Origin: Butyricimonas paravirosa
Lineage (GTDB): Bacteria; Bacteroidota; Bacteroidia; Bacteroidales; Marinifilaceae
DNA: 64,000 bases
Assembly: GCF_032878955.1 (NCBI RefSeq)
Contig: NZ_CP043839.1
Coordinates: 2,542,001-2,606,000 of the forward strand
Reading direction: 5' to 3'
Shown: in pieces, positions 62,969-64,000 of the stretch
Position numbering within the stretch: the first letter of the stretch is position 1
How the letters are laid out: every line of letters begins with the position of its first letter
Translations under genes and position numbers: made by a program
The notes under the pieces: generated by a model
The model's input: only the letters and a program-made list of their open reading frames with translations
Told to the model about the DNA's origin: nothing
The model's database searches: none

Positions 62969-64000
62969 CTATTTTTCTCGAATAAAAATATTATTTTCTC
63001 TAACCACAAATTCCGTGTTACCCGTCATCTCAAGCATTTCCACCACTTTGGAAAAATCATCATACCGTTTCATTTTTCCTGTAAATGTCACCTCCTTTTG
63101 AGAAATGTTCTCCCAAAATACATTCACATCATACCAACGGGCAACTACTTTCATGATCTCTTCCAATCGTTGTTTTTTAAAAGCAAAAACACCCTCTTTC
63201 CAAGCCGTGTACAAATAGGTATCCACTTCTCTCGTTTCAATCTGCCCTAATTTGTCCAGTATAGCTTGTTTGCCCGGTTCTAACACAACGGATTCTTTCC
63301 CGGCAGAAAACCGAACAACTCCTTGTACCAAAGTCGTCAAAACCTCATCCTCATCCGCATAAGCCCTCACATCAAAACTCGTCCCCAACACCCTTACCAC
63401 CGAATTCTTCATCTCTACGATAAAAGGATGTTCCTTATTTTGTGTCACATCGAAATAAGCCTCCCCAGACAAATAAACCCGACGGTCTCTACCCACGAAG
63501 TTTACAGGATACCGAAGTTCTGACTCCGAATTCAAATACACAATGGTTCCATCGCTCAACGTAATTGAATACTCTCCCCCACGAGGAACCCGTAATATAT
63601 TGTAACGTTCTTCCACAACGGACGAATCCCCTTGATAACTTACTCCTTGATTCTGGACAACAATACTTACCCCTTGCTGAACAAACAACGAATCGGTTAC
63701 CCTTGAACTCAAAATCCGGGTTGTTCCATCCGCCAATACCAATTCGGCTTTCACTTCTCCATGTCGGATGACACTTGTCACCTGTTCCGGTACATCACCC
63801 AGCTTCTGCCTTGCTCCATACCACAAAACTACCGCCAATAACGGAAGAACGACTCCTGCCGCAATACTTACAATTCGATGAATTCGCCGTACTCTGGCAT
63901 TACGTTTCCGTTTCTGAACTACGTTCATATAACCATTCACGATATCAACATTTGCTACTTCCCGGCTTTTTTGAACCATGTACTCGGCATTCATCACGCT
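62969..64000 (-). CDS. FecR family anti-sigma factor (runs off the right edge)
   Basis: The reading frame is open to the last base, so the N-terminus is missing. Visible are a basic stretch (QKRKRNARVRRIHR), a membrane helix (IVSIAAGVVLPLLAVVLWY), the FecR domain (YSITLSDGTIVYLNSESELRYPVNF, VYLSGEAYFDVTQN) and the DUF4974 end (IMKVVARWYDVNVFWEN to EFVVRENNIFIREK). It belongs to locus D and should regulate the SusC now interrupted by the island. A sigma gene may lie beyond the window. Confidence 0.9.
   Translation of the reverse strand, partial: SVMNAEYMVQKSREVANVDIVNGYMNVVQKRKRNARVRRIHRIVSIAAGVVLPLLAVVLWYGARQKLGDVPEQVTSVIRHGEVKAELVLADGTTRILSSRVTDSLFVQQGVSIVVQNQGVSYQGDSSVVEERYNILRVPRGGEYSITLSDGTIVYLNSESELRYPVNFVGRDRRVYLSGEAYFDVTQNKEHPFIVEMKNSVVRVLGTSFDVRAYADEDEVLTTLVQGVVRFSAGKESVVLEPGKQAILDKLGQIETREVDTYLYTAWKEGVFAFKKQRLEEIMKVVARWYDVNVFWENISQKEVTFTGKMKRYDDFSKVVEMLEMTGNTEFVVRENNIFIREK

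Noticed and set aside
1..64000. tRNA or rRNA genes
   Set aside because: No cloverleaf with a TTCGA-type loop or rRNA signature was seen while reading both strands; a dedicated scan was not possible.

Overview
The window reads as a chromosome segment of a Bacteroidales gut anaerobe, carrying a recently inserted 9.4 kb multidrug-resistance island. Supporting signs are SusC/SusD pairs with FecR anti-sigma factors and ECF sigma factors, lipoprotein-rich operons without Shine-Dalgarno sequences, and TAnnTTTG-type -7 boxes. The density of TlpA-like thioredoxins, DUF4843 and PKD-like lipoproteins next to SusC/SusD suggests a Butyricimonas/Odoribacter-like member. That placement is inference, not a marker-gene identification.

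Native part (1-53.3 kb and 62.7-64 kb). Four related outer-membrane uptake loci are transcribed leftward. Locus A (about 18.9 kb down to 1) has FecR, SusC, SusD, DUF4843, a PKD-like lipoprotein, two TlpA proteins, a small Cys-rich secreted protein, a propeller lipoprotein, two redox-type lipoproteins, two paralogous secreted proteins and the start of an ABC-2 permease. Locus B (33.1-23.7 kb) has FecR, SusC, SusD, a DUF4465 lipoprotein and a tandem thioredoxin protein. Locus C (43.7-33.6 kb) is the most complete: sigma factor, FecR, SusC, SusD, DUF4843, PKD-like lipoprotein and DUF4369-TlpA, ending in a strong terminator. Locus D (64 kb to 43.9 kb) has FecR, an interrupted SusC, SusD, a short DUF4843-like protein, two sister thioredoxins and two TlpA proteins. 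The likely logic is ligand sensing by SusC and FecR, release of an ECF sigma factor, import by SusC/SusD and periplasmic redox handling by the TlpA proteins; the substrates are unknown. A rightward ABC-2/M1-like membrane protein gene (19.6-23.0 kb) lies between a sigma factor gene and the FecR gene of locus A.

Resistance island (53,298-62,727). Two 981-bp IS1595-family (ISXO2-like) copies in direct orientation flank tet(X), an ere-type macrolide esterase gene, aadS, erm(F), an OXA-347-like beta-lactamase gene and a split exonuclease-BRCT gene. An 8-bp direct repeat lies outside the island. Removing the island plus one repeat rejoins the host susC in frame. The inner IS junctions share a 10-bp repeat, and joining them rebuilds one 383-codon exonuclease-BRCT gene. 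Both facts fit one replicative insertion of a circular donor of 7,457 bp (without the IS) into susC.

Within the island every gene is separated from the next by a 138-201 bp imperfect palindrome that looks like an integron attC site. All six have the same polarity. The roughly 10-bp core on the left of each gene is the exact reverse complement of the core on its right and differs from cassette to cassette, as in integron gene cassettes. No integrase gene is present. I regard this ring of six Bacteroidetes resistance cassettes as the most interesting object in the window. I saw no tRNA, rRNA or CRISPR array.
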